Of a DNA stretch of 64,000 nucleotides, positions 25,919-35,239 are shown piece by piece. Location of the stretch: positions 124,001-188,000 of the forward strand of contig JADJOE010000001.1 of the NCBI GenBank assembly GCA_016713905.1, in the 5' to 3' direction. A model generated the notes under the pieces. That model was not told the DNA's origin, did no database searches, and saw nothing but the letters and a program-made list of their open reading frames with translations. The DNA comes from Candidatus Vicinibacter proximus. GTDB lineage: Bacteria > Bacteroidota > Bacteroidia > Chitinophagales > Saprospiraceae. The translations under genes and the position numbers were made by a program. Position 1 is the first letter of the stretch. Every line of letters starts with the position of its first letter.

Positions 25919-27244
25919 CTATTGCTTTATAAATACCCATTTTATAATTTCACTTATACTTGCTTTTTTTCCATACATAAGTATTCCTGTTCTGAAAATT
26001 TTCCCGGCCATTAGAACAACTAGATAAGCAAAACCAAATAGAGCAAACAAGGATACGGCAATTCTCCAAAACGGAGGATCAAAAGGAATCATAGCTGGCA
26101 TCACAATTGGTGAAAACAGAGGAAAAATACTTGCAAATATGGCCAGGTTACTATCCGGTTCTCTTATGGCCTGAAACATTATGTAAATGGCAAGGATTAT
26201 GGGAATACTTACAAACATGGTCAGAGACTGAGAATCCTGGACATCATCACCAACAGCCGCCCCAATGGCAGCGAACATAGCAGCATAAACAAGATATCCA
26301 CCAACAAAATAAAGTAAAAACATGATAAAAATATTCAACCAATTCAAATTGCCTAATTCCTGTATGACAAACTGAATATTCTCCATTTGTTCAACAGATT
26401 GATTCCCCATGTTGGTGCTCATTTCCTGCATGTCCTGTGGCTTGAGACCCGAGAAGGATAAAACAACTAAATAAATCATTGGAATCAGGATTAGCCAAAT
26501 CAAAATTTGGGTTAAGCCAACCAACCCAACCCCAATAATTTTACCGAGCATGAGATCGGATGCTTTTGCAGAAGATATAATGACCTCTACTATTCGGTTG
26601 ATCTTTTCTTCAGTTACAGCTCGCATAACAGATGCTCCATAAAGAAAAATAATAAAAAATATAATATAACCCATTACACCTCCTAAGATGGTTGCTATCT
26701 TAGAAGTATAACTTGATTTATCCTGTACGTCATCTGATATGGGTTCGGGATCAATGGCTATATCTGTTTCAAGTTTTTCCAATTCACTTTGATTAAGATT
26801 TAGGATCTTCATTTTGTGTGATCGAATGCTTGCATTAAGGTATTTACTCAACCTGGATTCCATTTCAATATCCAAAGTCTTATCAGAATAATAATATGCA
26901 GTATAGTTTTTTACCTCTATTCCTGCAAATTTAGGAAGAACCAAAATTGCATCCAGTTTGTCTTGTTTGCATTTTTGCTTTAAACTGTCCAATGGTTCAT
27001 TAGAGGAGGTAAATACAAACCTCTTCGTGTTCTCAGGAACGTTCATATTTGCCTGGCTTTGATCAGAAATCACCACCCTGTATTGTTTATCACTTTCATT
27101 ACTGAAAATGAACATTACAACAATAAAAAATAATAAAAATCCTAATGGGGTAAGTAGCGTAGTTAAAATAAATTTTTTATTTTTTACCCTTGTGCTGTAT
27201 TCCTTACTAATGATTAATCCGAGTTTACTCATGGTTGGATTCAT
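25919..27244 (-). CDS. ABC-2 type transporter permease (NatB-like)
   Basis: A 441-residue membrane protein. One N-terminal helix (FILTTLLTPLGFLLFFIVVMFIF, residues about 25-48) is followed by a roughly 130-residue extracytoplasmic domain. From about residue 180 there are five to six more helices, including YIIFFIIFLYGASVMRAVTEEK, the conserved start of the ABC-2 core with the TEEK coupling helix. This layout is that of NatB/YhaP permeases that work with a NatA-type ATPase in export. Its first codons overlap the end of the ATPase gene by 20 bases; Met5 (27232) is an alternative start. The substrate is unknown. Confidence 0.87.
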   Translation of the reverse strand: MNPTMSKLGLIISKEYSTRVKNKKFILTTLLTPLGFLLFFIVVMFIFSNESDKQYRVVISDQSQANMNVPENTKRFVFTSSNEPLDSLKQKCKQDKLDAILVLPKFAGIEVKNYTAYYYSDKTLDIEMESRLSKYLNASIRSHKMKILNLNQSELEKLETDIAIDPEPISDDVQDKSSYTSKIATILGGVMGYIIFFIIFLYGASVMRAVTEEKINRIVEVIISSAKASDLMLGKIIGVGLVGLTQILIWLILIPMIYLVVLSFSGLKPQDMQEMSTNMGNQSVEQMENIQFVIQELGNLNWLNIFIMFLLYFVGGYLVYAAMFAAIGAAVGDDVQDSQSLTMFVSIPIILAIYIMFQAIREPDSNLAIFASIFPLFSPIVMPAMIPFDPPFWRIAVSLFALFGFAYLVVLMAGKIFRTGILMYGKKASISEIIKWVFIKQ

Positions 27245-28133
27245 TTACGGTACGTATAAAAATATCATTAAAAGTGGGAAGTATCTCACTGAATGAGACG
27301 ATCTGTAAATTTCTTGAAATCAATAACTGGAGCACTTGATTTGGCGTTTCATCAGGACGCAACTTAATAACCATACGATGTTGTTCGTGAAGAATGGTTT
27401 CAAATTGAGTCGATAAATCAGATGGAATTTCAGTTTCGAATTTGATTTCAAAAACATGTTCCTTATATTTTTTTCTGATATCTAGAACCGGCCCGCTCAA
27501 GACAACTTTACCTTTATTGATGAGCACAATTTCCTCACAAAGCTCTTCGACTTGTTCCATTCTGTGGGTGGAAAACAAAATACTGGCCCCTTCATTTTTC
27601 AGTTGAATAATTTCATCTTTTATAATATTTGAATTTATAGGATCCAATCCGGAAAATGGTTCATCCAAAATGATAAGCTTTGGCTTGTGCACAACAGTTG
27701 CAATAAATTGAACTTTTTGGGACATTCCTTTAGACAATTCCTCCACTTTTTTACCCCACCAAGACTGAATATCCAGTTTTTTCATCCAATGAACGACAGA
27801 TCGTTCTGCTTCAATTTTGGAAAATCCTTTTAAGCGGCATAAATAGATAAGTTGTTCTCCTACCTTCATTTTTTTATAGAGTCCTCTTTCCTCTGGCATA
27901 TATCCAATAGAAGGATTCTGTAAGTCGGATATATTTTGACCCATTAAAAGCACTTTGCCTGTATCAGCCCTTGTAATACCCGTAATGATTCTGATCAATG
28001 AAGTTTTGCCAGCCCCATTTGGACCAAGTAAACCAAATATACAGGATTCTGGTACATCAAAACTAACTTGGTTAACAGCCTTAACATTAACATATTCCTT
28101 GTTTACCTTATCTAGATGTAATAGTGAATTCAT
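27225..28133 (-). CDS. ABC transporter ATP-binding protein (NatA-like)
   Basis: A 302-residue ATPase. Walker A GPNGAGKTS is near residue 38, Q-loop MPEERGLYKKM near 82, signature LSKGMSQKVQ near 133, Walker B LIILDEPFSGLDP near 150 and the H-loop FSTHRMEQ near 185. A C-terminal extension after residue 215 is typical of NatA/YhaQ (DUF4162) ATPases. It overlaps and precedes the NatB-like permease, so together they form an exporter of unknown substrate. The promoter must lie in the 280-base gap to the divergent secreted-protein gene; no clear TAnnTTTG box was found close to the start. Confidence 0.92.
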   Translation of the reverse strand: MNSLLHLDKVNKEYVNVKAVNQVSFDVPESCIFGLLGPNGAGKTSLIRIITGITRADTGKVLLMGQNISDLQNPSIGYMPEERGLYKKMKVGEQLIYLCRLKGFSKIEAERSVVHWMKKLDIQSWWGKKVEELSKGMSQKVQFIATVVHKPKLIILDEPFSGLDPINSNIIKDEIIQLKNEGASILFSTHRMEQVEELCEEIVLINKGKVVLSGPVLDIRKKYKEHVFEIKFETEIPSDLSTQFETILHEQHRMVIKLRPDETPNQVLQLLISRNLQIVSFSEILPTFNDIFIRTVNESNHE

Positions 28134-28414
28134 TGTATTTATGTTTAAAGCAGCTAATGTAAAGAGAGAATCTTATTCAATGGATATTTTAAAAGAAAAG
28201 CTTCTAAAATGTTCTAAATTAAAAATATCATAACTTATTCAACTAAATCTCAGAAGTATGCAAATTATGGGGTAAATCTGTACATTTCACTATTATTCAT
28301 TTTAATATCAATCTTTTTGAACTTTTTGAGCTTAAAAAGTGTCCCATTGATGTGTGATTGCCTATTCAGGGCAACAATTTGGTAGGTATTGTTATTTTTT
28401 TATTAAACAATTTT

Positions 28415-29080
28415 ATGAAAATGAAAAAGTTATTATTTATGGTCACCTTGTTTTGCTTTTCTGGGAGATTAATCCTGGCCCAGGTAAGTGAGGTAAGTCG
28501 TCAAATGAGTCTTGGGGTGCAAAGTGGTATTAAAGTTACCATTCCAGAAGCATCATCTAAAATGATTGAAAAAGTGTGGAAACGATACACAAAAGATTAT
28601 GGCAAACTTGCAAAAAATAAAAAGGCAGACGAGTTATATATCAATGGCGCTGTGATTAAAACTATTTTTAGCACTAACCCAATGGACATTTATTCTTTGA
28701 TTCTAGATTCTGAGATTGTTGCTTTCTTTGATTTACAATCCGGATTCTTGAATTCAAATAAGTATCCCAATGAATTTGAACAAGCAAAAATATTTATGAC
28801 TGAATTTGGTTTTGAAGTTCAACGTGAAATGGTTCGGCAAGAACTTGATAAAGAAGCTGAATTGCTAAAAAAGATCAATAAAAATCTAGAAAAATTAAAA
28901 AAAGATAACATAGCATATCATAAAGACATAGAAGAAGCTAAGTTAAAAATCAAGAAAGCAGAAGAGAATATTGTTAATAATGAGAAAGACCAAGTCCGAA
29001 CGAAAGCAGACGTGGAGACCCAAACCAAAATCGTTGGCGAGGTTCAAAAAAAATTAGATAATATAGGAAAGTCAAAGTGA
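28415..29080 (+). CDS. Secreted protein with C-terminal coiled coil, unknown function
   Basis: About 221 residues from ATG 28415; the frame extends to 28358 but that would bury the signal. The signal peptide KKLLFMVTLFCFSGRLILAQ is cut after LAQ. Residues about 25-140 have no motif I know (SLGVQSGIKVTIPEASSKMIEKVWKRYTKDYG). Residues about 145-221 are a Lys/Glu-rich heptad region (LLKKINKNLEKLKKDN..., LKIKKAEENIVNNEKDQ). The gene stands alone and ends with a strong terminator. I cannot assign a function. Confidence 0.65.
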   Translation: MKMKKLLFMVTLFCFSGRLILAQVSEVSRQMSLGVQSGIKVTIPEASSKMIEKVWKRYTKDYGKLAKNKKADELYINGAVIKTIFSTNPMDIYSLILDSEIVAFFDLQSGFLNSNKYPNEFEQAKIFMTEFGFEVQREMVRQELDKEAELLKKINKNLEKLKKDNIAYHKDIEEAKLKIKKAEENIVNNEKDQVRTKADVETQTKIVGEVQKKLDNIGKSK

Positions 29081-29131
29081 TATATATTAAATAAATAAAT
29101 ATACAAAAAATATTTTAACATCCAAAATCTT

Positions 29132-29161
29132 AAAAGCACTCTAATTGAGTGCTTTTTTTTT
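29132..29161 (+). terminator. Terminator of the secreted coiled-coil gene
   Basis: AAAAGCACTC, loop TAATT, GAGTGCTTTT: a perfect 10-bp stem followed by TTTTT, about 50 bases after the stop at 29080. Confidence 0.88.
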
Positions 29162-29399
29162 ATTGCTCAATTTCTCTTCCAGCAAACTAAGCATCGATTA
29201 ATATTATAAAAAAGATTAATAATAGCTTGATAATGAAGGCTGCATTTAAAACACGAAATTCATATTATAGAAAATTTGAATTTGTAGCAAAAAACCTATA
29301 AATTTGACCAGCTTTTACCAACAAGTTTTCCACAGTAAATAAAGTCTTTTTAACATTACCCTTTTTTTATATGTAATTTTTTATTGATGTGATACAGCT

Positions 29400-29407
29400 T
29401 ATTTTTG
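29400..29407 (+). promoter_or_regulatory. dnaB -7 box TATTTTTG
   Basis: TATTTTTG fits TAnnTTTG and ends 16 bases before the dnaB ATG at 29424, implying a leader of about 10 nt. No clear -33 box at the normal distance. Confidence 0.45.
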
Positions 29408-29423
29408 CCACTGATTTTAAAAC

Positions 29424-30923
29424 ATGAGCAATTCACTTACCAATCCTAATAAAAGTTTTAGTGCTACTCCGGGAGGAAAGCGCCCGGCTGATTTTTCTAG
29501 TTTGGCTTATGAGCGTTTACAACCACAAGCCATAGGACTCGAAGAAGTTGTATTGGGCGCTGTAATGATGGATAAAGATGCCATTTCAACTGCTATGGAA
29601 ATTCTTCGGCCTGAGTCGTTCTATAGCCCTGTGCACCAAACGATTTACAAGGCAATGCTGAAATTGTTTGAGCATTCACAACCAGTGGACATTCTGACCG
29701 TAACTGAAGAACTTAGAAAAATGGAGGAATTGGAAACCATTGGTGGCCTTCCTTACATACTTGAATTGTCCAACAAAGTAAGTTCTTCTGCCAATACAGA
29801 ATATTATTCCAGAATTATTGCCCAAAAATATGTTCAAAGAGAACTGATTCGAGTCTGCAGTTTGATCATAAAAGATGCATTTGACGATACCAAAGATGTT
29901 TTGGACATGTTGGATTTGGCAGAGCAGAGTCTTTATGAAATCACCGATAAGAACCTCCGAAAAGGATATAAAACCGTTGCCTCTCTTGCGAGAGAAGCCA
30001 TGAAGCGTTTGGAGGAACTTTCACATTCTGCAGAAGGTATAACCGGTATTCCTTCTGGATTTCCCAACCTGGATAAGCTTACCTCTGGGTGGCAAAAATC
30101 GAACTTGATCATCGTTGCAGCCAGACCAGGAATGGGTAAAACATCCTTTACGCTTGCACTGGCTAGAAATGCTGCGATGGACTATAAAAAGCCAGTGGCT
30201 CTATTTTCTCTTGAGATGAATAATTTAGAGTTAGTAAATCGTCTCATTTCCATGGAAGCGGAAATAGAAGGTAGCAAAATGCGTAATGCCAAACTTGAAG
30301 AGTACGAATGGACACAGCTTAATTTTGCTATCGAAAAACTCAGTGAAGCGCCAATTTTTATAGATGACACCCCATCCTTAAATGTTTTTGAACTTCGGGC
30401 AAAATGTAGAAGATTGCATCAAAATCATGGTATTACAATGGTAATTATCGATTACCTGCAATTGATGACTATTGGCGGTTCAGATAAAAGAAGCAGTCGT
30501 GAACAAGAAATTTCATCCATATCCAGAGCATTGAAAGGCCTTGCAAAAGAATTAAACATTCCTGTTATTGCACTTTCTCAGTTGAATCGACAAGTGGAAA
30601 CAGGGACTGGAAATAAGCGTCCTCAACTTTCACATCTTAGGGAATCAGGAGCGATTGAGCAGGATGCGGATATGGTTATGTTCATTTATCGCCCTGACTA
30701 TTATGAATTGGAAGATCCCATGGAATCTGTCCGAGGTCTCACTGAATTAATTATTGCCAAACATAGAAATGGGGCTACCGATACCGTTAAAATGGTTTTT
30801 AAGGAACAATTTGCTAAATTTGTTCCTTATGATGAAGAACAAGGTATGTTTGGTTTAGGTTCTGGACCTAATGTAAGAATCATTCCTTCTAAAATAAATG
30901 ATGAAGATACCATCCCGTTCTAA
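29424..30923 (+). CDS. dnaB: Replicative DNA helicase
   Basis: DnaB is the hexameric helicase that unwinds DNA at the replication fork. The 499-residue protein has the N-terminal DnaB domain (residues about 35-135; LEEVVLGAVMMDKDA) and a RecA-like C-terminal motor. Motor signs: AARPGMGKTSF Walker A at residues 232-242, FSLEMNNLELVNRLIS, VIIDYLQLM Walker B and LSQLNRQVETG. The arginine-finger-bearing RESGAIEQDADMVMFIYRP follows. No intein or insertion was seen. The end overlaps the frame of the downstream pseudouridine synthase. Confidence 0.97.
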   Translation: MSNSLTNPNKSFSATPGGKRPADFSSLAYERLQPQAIGLEEVVLGAVMMDKDAISTAMEILRPESFYSPVHQTIYKAMLKLFEHSQPVDILTVTEELRKMEELETIGGLPYILELSNKVSSSANTEYYSRIIAQKYVQRELIRVCSLIIKDAFDDTKDVLDMLDLAEQSLYEITDKNLRKGYKTVASLAREAMKRLEELSHSAEGITGIPSGFPNLDKLTSGWQKSNLIIVAARPGMGKTSFTLALARNAAMDYKKPVALFSLEMNNLELVNRLISMEAEIEGSKMRNAKLEEYEWTQLNFAIEKLSEAPIFIDDTPSLNVFELRAKCRRLHQNHGITMVIIDYLQLMTIGGSDKRSSREQEISSISRALKGLAKELNIPVIALSQLNRQVETGTGNKRPQLSHLRESGAIEQDADMVMFIYRPDYYELEDPMESVRGLTELIIAKHRNGATDTVKMVFKEQFAKFVPYDEEQGMFGLGSGPNVRIIPSKINDEDTIPF

Positions 30924-31659
30924 AACCTTAAAAAAAGCCGGAGACGAACCGATGAGGTTAAATAAATTTGTCGCTCATTGCGGCATTTGTTCCCGTCGCC
31001 AAGCCGCAGATCTTGTAAAATCAGGAAAAATATTGGTTAATGGTAAGGTTGAATCCAATCCTGCTTATGAGGTTCAATCTGCAGATAAAATAAGTTATGA
31101 TGGTAAAAACATAAGGCCAGAAGAAAAGAAAGTTTACATCCTGATGAATAAGCCAAAAGATACCATAACAACTTTGAAGGATGAAAGGACGCGTAAAACA
31201 GTTATAGATCTATTGGAAGGAAAAGTTGAAGAACGGGTTTATCCCGTAGGTAGATTGGACAGAAACACTACCGGCCTATTGTTATTAACCAATGATGGAG
31301 AACTCTCACAAAAATTATCACACCCTTCACATAAAGCTAAGAAAATCTATCATGTTGTTCTAGACAAACCACTTACAAAAAAGCATTTCGAACAAATTGC
31401 TCTTGGCATAATGCTGGAGGATGGTAAGGCTGAGGTAGATGGAATAGATTTCGTTGAAGGAAAGAAGGATGAAATAGGAATAGAAATTCACAGTGGAAAA
31501 AACCGTATTGTGAGAAGAATATTTGAACACCTTCAATATGAAGTTAAAAAATTGGATAGGGTTTATTACGCCGGACTCACTAAAAAAAATCTTGCCAGAG
31601 GAAGATTTCGTCATTTGACCACCCAAGAAGTTATTATGTTAAAGCATTTTGTTAAGTAG
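30898..31659 (+). CDS. RsuA/RluB-family rRNA pseudouridine synthase
   Basis: A 253-residue protein. An S4 RNA-binding domain (MRLNKFVAHCGICSRRQAADLV, then GKILVNGK) precedes the pseudouridine synthase domain, which has VGRLDRNTTGLLLLTNDGEL with the catalytic Asp, KIYHVVLDKP and GKNRIVRRIFEHLQYEV. This is the RluB type (23S rRNA position 2605 in E. coli) or a close paralogue. ATG 30898 overlaps dnaB by 26 bases; ATG 30952 (MRLNKF), preceded by GGAG 8 bases upstream, is an alternative. The longer form was kept because Bacteroidota members often have a basic stretch before RLNK. Confidence 0.88.
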   Translation: MMKIPSRSKTLKKAGDEPMRLNKFVAHCGICSRRQAADLVKSGKILVNGKVESNPAYEVQSADKISYDGKNIRPEEKKVYILMNKPKDTITTLKDERTRKTVIDLLEGKVEERVYPVGRLDRNTTGLLLLTNDGELSQKLSHPSHKAKKIYHVVLDKPLTKKHFEQIALGIMLEDGKAEVDGIDFVEGKKDEIGIEIHSGKNRIVRRIFEHLQYEVKKLDRVYYAGLTKKNLARGRFRHLTTQEVIMLKHFVK

Positions 31660-31711
31660 TCTTTGACAAAGAGTGTTTCATAAGTTTTTTTAAATATTAT
31701 GTCTTAAATGT

Positions 31712-31745
31712 AAAAGGTCTGAAAATTCTCATTTTCAGACCTTTT
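31712..31745. terminator. Bidirectional terminator between convergent genes
   Basis: AAAAGGTCTGAAAAT, loop TCTC, ATTTTCAGACCTTTT: a perfect 15-bp stem between the pseudouridine synthase (+, ends 31659) and the DUF3078 gene (-, ends 31765). T-runs occur on both strands within the stem base. Confidence 0.88.
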
Positions 31746-31764
31746 ACGATTTTGCAAAAAGTAA

Positions 31765-32823
31765 CTAAAAGTTTCTGTTGTAAGTCAATAATAGTTGTTG
31801 TATAATATTAACCCTCCTTCCGGTGGCAGCACTCAATCCACCTATTGCATCAGCATCCGTTATAGAATTTAATTTATCATGATCATAAAAAGCATCGGCT
31901 TTAAACTGAAGATTGAATCCCTTGAATATTTCAATTCCAATTGTATTAAACCAATTAACATCAATATTCTGTGGCTCATTCAAATAATTCGAATAGAGAA
32001 TCAACTCACTGTTATAATTTAATCTTTTAAAGAATTTGTTAGAATATCCTACTCTAGCCATAGCGCCTAATCCTAATTGGCTTTTTTCATACTCATTACT
32101 GTTTTCCTTCTTTTTAGTTCCATGAACCCCCAAATTTGCTATATTCTGGTCAGCTACGTAAATTAATTTTAGTGCCGAAGGAGATAAGAAAGCATACCAA
32201 TTCTTAGACTTCTGATATTTAATACCAGGTGCTAAGGTGATATTTGCAGGATTAAAAAGTTTGGATACTAAAGTAGTATTATACACTCCTTCATTAGTTG
32301 GACTTAGATATGTTTTCTTGCTGGCACTATCTACATGAGAAGGTAGTAACTGAGAAATCATAAGGAAGTCTGCAGAATAAGCCCATGGGGAATTTTCTTT
32401 AACCTGGTAGGCAAGATTAGATCCTACTGTAAAAATATCTAAAGCCTTCTCAAATGGAATACGCTGATCAGATCCACTTGCTATTATACCAGATCCAATT
32501 CGCTGAGTACTTAAGTTAAAATTTATATCATTCTTCCATTTAAGCAGATTTCTTTTGTAGTTTGCAGAATAGGCAATTGCACCACCGATTCCAATCCTAT
32601 TGGATCCACCCCCAATATAAGGATTCACATTAATTAGTTGACCTAAGTCTAGACCTATACCTGCCTTTTTTACCCATCCTTCCTTGTCCTCAAGCTTCAT
32701 CGATGCCTCCATTTTAGCCTTGCGTTCGGCTTCCTGAGCAGCCTGATTCATCTGGGCATCTGTTTGAGCATTCATGTTCAAACTAAATAGAATTAAACTA
32801 AAGAATAATAGTCCTTTTTTCAT
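31765..32823 (-). CDS. DUF3078 outer-membrane barrel protein
   Basis: A 352-residue protein with signal peptide KKGLLFFSLILFSLNMNAQ (cut after NAQ), then a short charged helix (QMNQAAQEAERKAKMEASM). From about residue 50 it is a barrel of alternating strands opening with WVKKAGIGLDLGQLINVNPYIGGGSN, characteristic of DUF3078. The chain ends in QLLLTYNRNF with a terminal Phe, as in many outer-membrane barrels. The function of the family is not known. It has a good promoter (32894-32925) and a strong terminator, so it is monocistronic. Confidence 0.78.
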   Translation of the reverse strand: MKKGLLFFSLILFSLNMNAQTDAQMNQAAQEAERKAKMEASMKLEDKEGWVKKAGIGLDLGQLINVNPYIGGGSNRIGIGGAIAYSANYKRNLLKWKNDINFNLSTQRIGSGIIASGSDQRIPFEKALDIFTVGSNLAYQVKENSPWAYSADFLMISQLLPSHVDSASKKTYLSPTNEGVYNTTLVSKLFNPANITLAPGIKYQKSKNWYAFLSPSALKLIYVADQNIANLGVHGTKKKENSNEYEKSQLGLGAMARVGYSNKFFKRLNYNSELILYSNYLNEPQNIDVNWFNTIGIEIFKGFNLQFKADAFYDHDKLNSITDADAIGGLSAATGRRVNIIQQLLLTYNRNF

Positions 32824-32893
32824 AGTAAAGTGGTTTTTAGATTTGTGTATCTATTATTTAAAAACATTTAATAATAATTGTAAAAAGCTATTT

Positions 32894-32925
32894 CAAAGGT
32901 AAGCTAAGTTCCTTTTATGCGCAAA
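32894..32925 (-). promoter_or_regulatory. Promoter of the DUF3078 gene (TTTG - 20 nt - TACCTTTG)
   Basis: Minus strand: TTTG at 32925-32922, a 20-base spacer, TACCTTTG at 32901-32894. The geometry is the same as the ppiD promoter. The predicted leader is about 65 nt to ATG 32823. Confidence 0.7.
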
Positions 32926-33736
32926 TTTTTATCGCAACAATCAAAAACCATTTTTGAATGTTGAATCTATTTCATTCGAATTTAATTGATTAATTGACTA
33001 TACGATAAAATCACAATATTGAAAATTTAAATTAGTTTTGAAATATATTATCAAAAATAAAATGAGTGACAATTTTTTAAACATTTCAAATAATCGACCA
33101 GAAAATATATTACAAATTTTTTGAAGACCTTTTTTTGTTCCTTTGTTACATATTGTTTAATCCTTCTTAAACCAAATATCTGGTCAAAGTCTTATTCCAT
33201 TAACTTTCAAAAATTAATCTTAGTTGTAATAGGATATTTAAATGGTCCTACAGCCATTGTATAAGAAAATCAACTTCCGAGAAATATCTTGATAATTATG
33301 CGTAATTTCTCTTTAGGCTAAAAATTGCATATACTATCATTTTATCATTCTAAAACTTATCTATACATTACAAATAAAATTTGCAATCCAAATCTAATAT
33401 TTAACTCACCAAAATCAAGATTGTATGAATCACATTTCTGAGATAGCTTAAAATTAAACCTTATTCTGGAAACTAGTAAAAATAAGAAAATCCAAAGGTG
33501 TCTATTCCGACCAATGATCATATTGTTCATTCAAACACATTATTAAACATTAATTTGAGAAATCGAATACAATATCAACCTTTCACATAAATTTATCCCG
33601 GATCAAAATTAACATTCGGTATATATCCCTAACACCAATATACCTTTGCATTTCTTTAAAACCAAAAAGTGTTGAACTAAAGCCATTTCCCTGCAAGGTA
33701 TTATTGGTCAAAGGAACGTCCATCAGAAAATATATT

Positions 33737-33744
33737 TAGCTTTG
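33737..33744 (+). promoter_or_regulatory. Candidate -7 box TAGCTTTG upstream of the M28 peptidase
   Basis: TAGCTTTG fits TAnnTTTG and lies 59 bases before ATG 33804. A second box, TACCTTTG at 33641-33648, lies further upstream. Neither has a clear TTTG at 19-20 bases. Confidence 0.4.
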
Positions 33745-33803
33745 CAATTTATTGTAACCGTAGTGATCTCCAATAAATTTATTAAACCCTCTCTTTTAAA
33801 ATT

Positions 33804-35210
33804 ATGATTGTTAGGCCAAAAATTAGCTTTTTAAAAACAGGAGCTTTGTTCATTCTGGTTTTGATATTTTCGGAAAACACAATTGCACAGTCAAATGAAG
33901 AACAAGTTTTTAACATCAAAAAGATTTATGATCTTGCTTTGACTAATCAATTATCCTATAAATGGTTAGGCCATCTATCAGAGAAAATCGGGGGTAGAAT
34001 TGCAGGTTCACCCCAAAGTCTTGCAGCCATTGAGTTTACACATCAGGTGCTTGACACCTTAGGTACTGATACGGTATGGAATCAGCAATGCACAGTTAAT
34101 TATTGGTTTCGGGGTGCACCAGAAGAGGTTAAAATAATCAACAACAGCCTGATTGGAACCGAAAGCCTGAAGGCTCTAGCATTAGGTGGATCTGGGTCAA
34201 GTTCTGAATTAGGTATTTCAGGAGAACTTGTAGAAATTAAGAGTTTGGAGGAAGCAAAAAACATGGGGTCTAAATTAAAGGGTAAAATTGCCTATTTTTC
34301 AAGACCGTTTGATCCTACCCAATTTAGGACTTTTGGTGCATATGGAGGAGCAGTTGATCAACGTGTTTTTGGACCGAATACAGTTGCTAAACTAGGTGCA
34401 AAAGCTTGTGTAATAAGGTCTATGACTGGTCGTCTGGATGATTTTCCACATACGGGTGTAACTATTTGGGAAGCAGGAGTAAAGCCTATTCCTGCAGTGG
34501 CAATCAGTACAAATGATGCAGAGTTTTTATCAAAACTAACACAACAAACTGAGGTTCAATTATATGTAAAAACATCCTGTGAAGACAGAGGACCAAAAAC
34601 CTCCTATTCTGTTATTGGCGAAATTAAAGGATCTGAAAAGCCAAATGAAATCATTTTGGTTGGAGGTCATTTGGATTCTTGGGATGTGGGCGGTGGAGCT
34701 CATGATGATGGAGCCGGATGCGTACATTCGATGGAAGTCTTTCACATACTTAAAAATTTAAATTACAAACCAAGGAGAACGCTCAGATGTGTTTTGTTTA
34801 TGAATGAGGAAAATGGACTTGCCGGCGGCACAACATATGCTAAAGTTTCTAAGAACAATGGTGAATTTCACTTTGCAGCCATTGAAAGCGATGCCGGAGG
34901 GTTTACCCCGTTGGGTTTCAGCTATGATGGCGATACAAGTATTCTTAAGAATTATACGCACTACTTCAGAAATTGGAACGATCTACTTTCGCCTTATGGA
35001 ATAGAATTCGCTAAAGGGGGTTCCGGTGCAGACATTGGCCCATTGAAAGATCAGAAGGGTATTCTGTTTGGACTTACGCCTGATTCACAAAGATATTTTG
35101 ACTTTCACCATACTGAAAACGATAGAATTCAAGCCGTACATCCTCGGGAACTTGCCCTTGGATCTGCAGCTTTAACAAGCTTGGTTTATCTTCTGGATAG
35201 AATTCCGTAA
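33804..35210 (+). CDS. Secreted M28-family zinc metallopeptidase (carboxypeptidase Q-like)
   Basis: A 468-residue exported aminopeptidase/carboxypeptidase. The signal peptide ends near residue 29 (LVLIFSENTIAQ). A PA-domain-like insert with GELVEIKSLEEAKNMGSKLKGKIAYFSRP occupies roughly residues 120-235. The M28 di-zinc core follows: GGHLDSWDVGGGAHDDGAG (zinc ligands H and D), LFMNEENGLAGG (catalytic Glu and ligand), AIESDAGGF, and a final zinc His in YFDFHHTENDRIQAVHPREL. All ligands appear present. It would digest peptides in the periplasm or outside the cell. No T9SS tail is visible. mutY starts 29 bases downstream. Confidence 0.9.
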   Translation: MIVRPKISFLKTGALFILVLIFSENTIAQSNEEQVFNIKKIYDLALTNQLSYKWLGHLSEKIGGRIAGSPQSLAAIEFTHQVLDTLGTDTVWNQQCTVNYWFRGAPEEVKIINNSLIGTESLKALALGGSGSSSELGISGELVEIKSLEEAKNMGSKLKGKIAYFSRPFDPTQFRTFGAYGGAVDQRVFGPNTVAKLGAKACVIRSMTGRLDDFPHTGVTIWEAGVKPIPAVAISTNDAEFLSKLTQQTEVQLYVKTSCEDRGPKTSYSVIGEIKGSEKPNEIILVGGHLDSWDVGGGAHDDGAGCVHSMEVFHILKNLNYKPRRTLRCVLFMNEENGLAGGTTYAKVSKNNGEFHFAAIESDAGGFTPLGFSYDGDTSILKNYTHYFRNWNDLLSPYGIEFAKGGSGADIGPLKDQKGILFGLTPDSQRYFDFHHTENDRIQAVHPRELALGSAALTSLVYLLDRIP

Positions 35211-35239
35211 ATGATTTTTCGCAAAACGCAATTCTCTTC

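Larger units (their letters stand above)
29081..29423. other. 343-bp gap before dnaB
   Basis: Contains the terminator of the secreted-protein gene (29132-29161) and the dnaB -7 box (29400-29407). A TTTTCCACA at 29326-29334 differs by one base from a DnaA box, but it stands alone. Otherwise it is AT-rich with nothing recognised. Confidence 0.5.
32824..33803. other. 980-bp intergenic region
   Basis: The longest non-coding stretch in the window, between divergent genes. It contains the DUF3078 promoter at its left end and two TAnnTTTG boxes on the plus strand (33641-33648 and 33737-33744) that may serve the M28 peptidase. From about 32940 to 33600 it is very AT-rich with no open frame of note, no repeats and no structured RNA that I recognise. 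Confidence 0.6.

Noticed and set aside
29326..29334. DnaA box next to dnaB (TTTTCCACA)
   Set aside because: It is a single site with one mismatch to TTATCCACA, with no cluster of further boxes or AT-rich unwinding element, so no origin is claimed.
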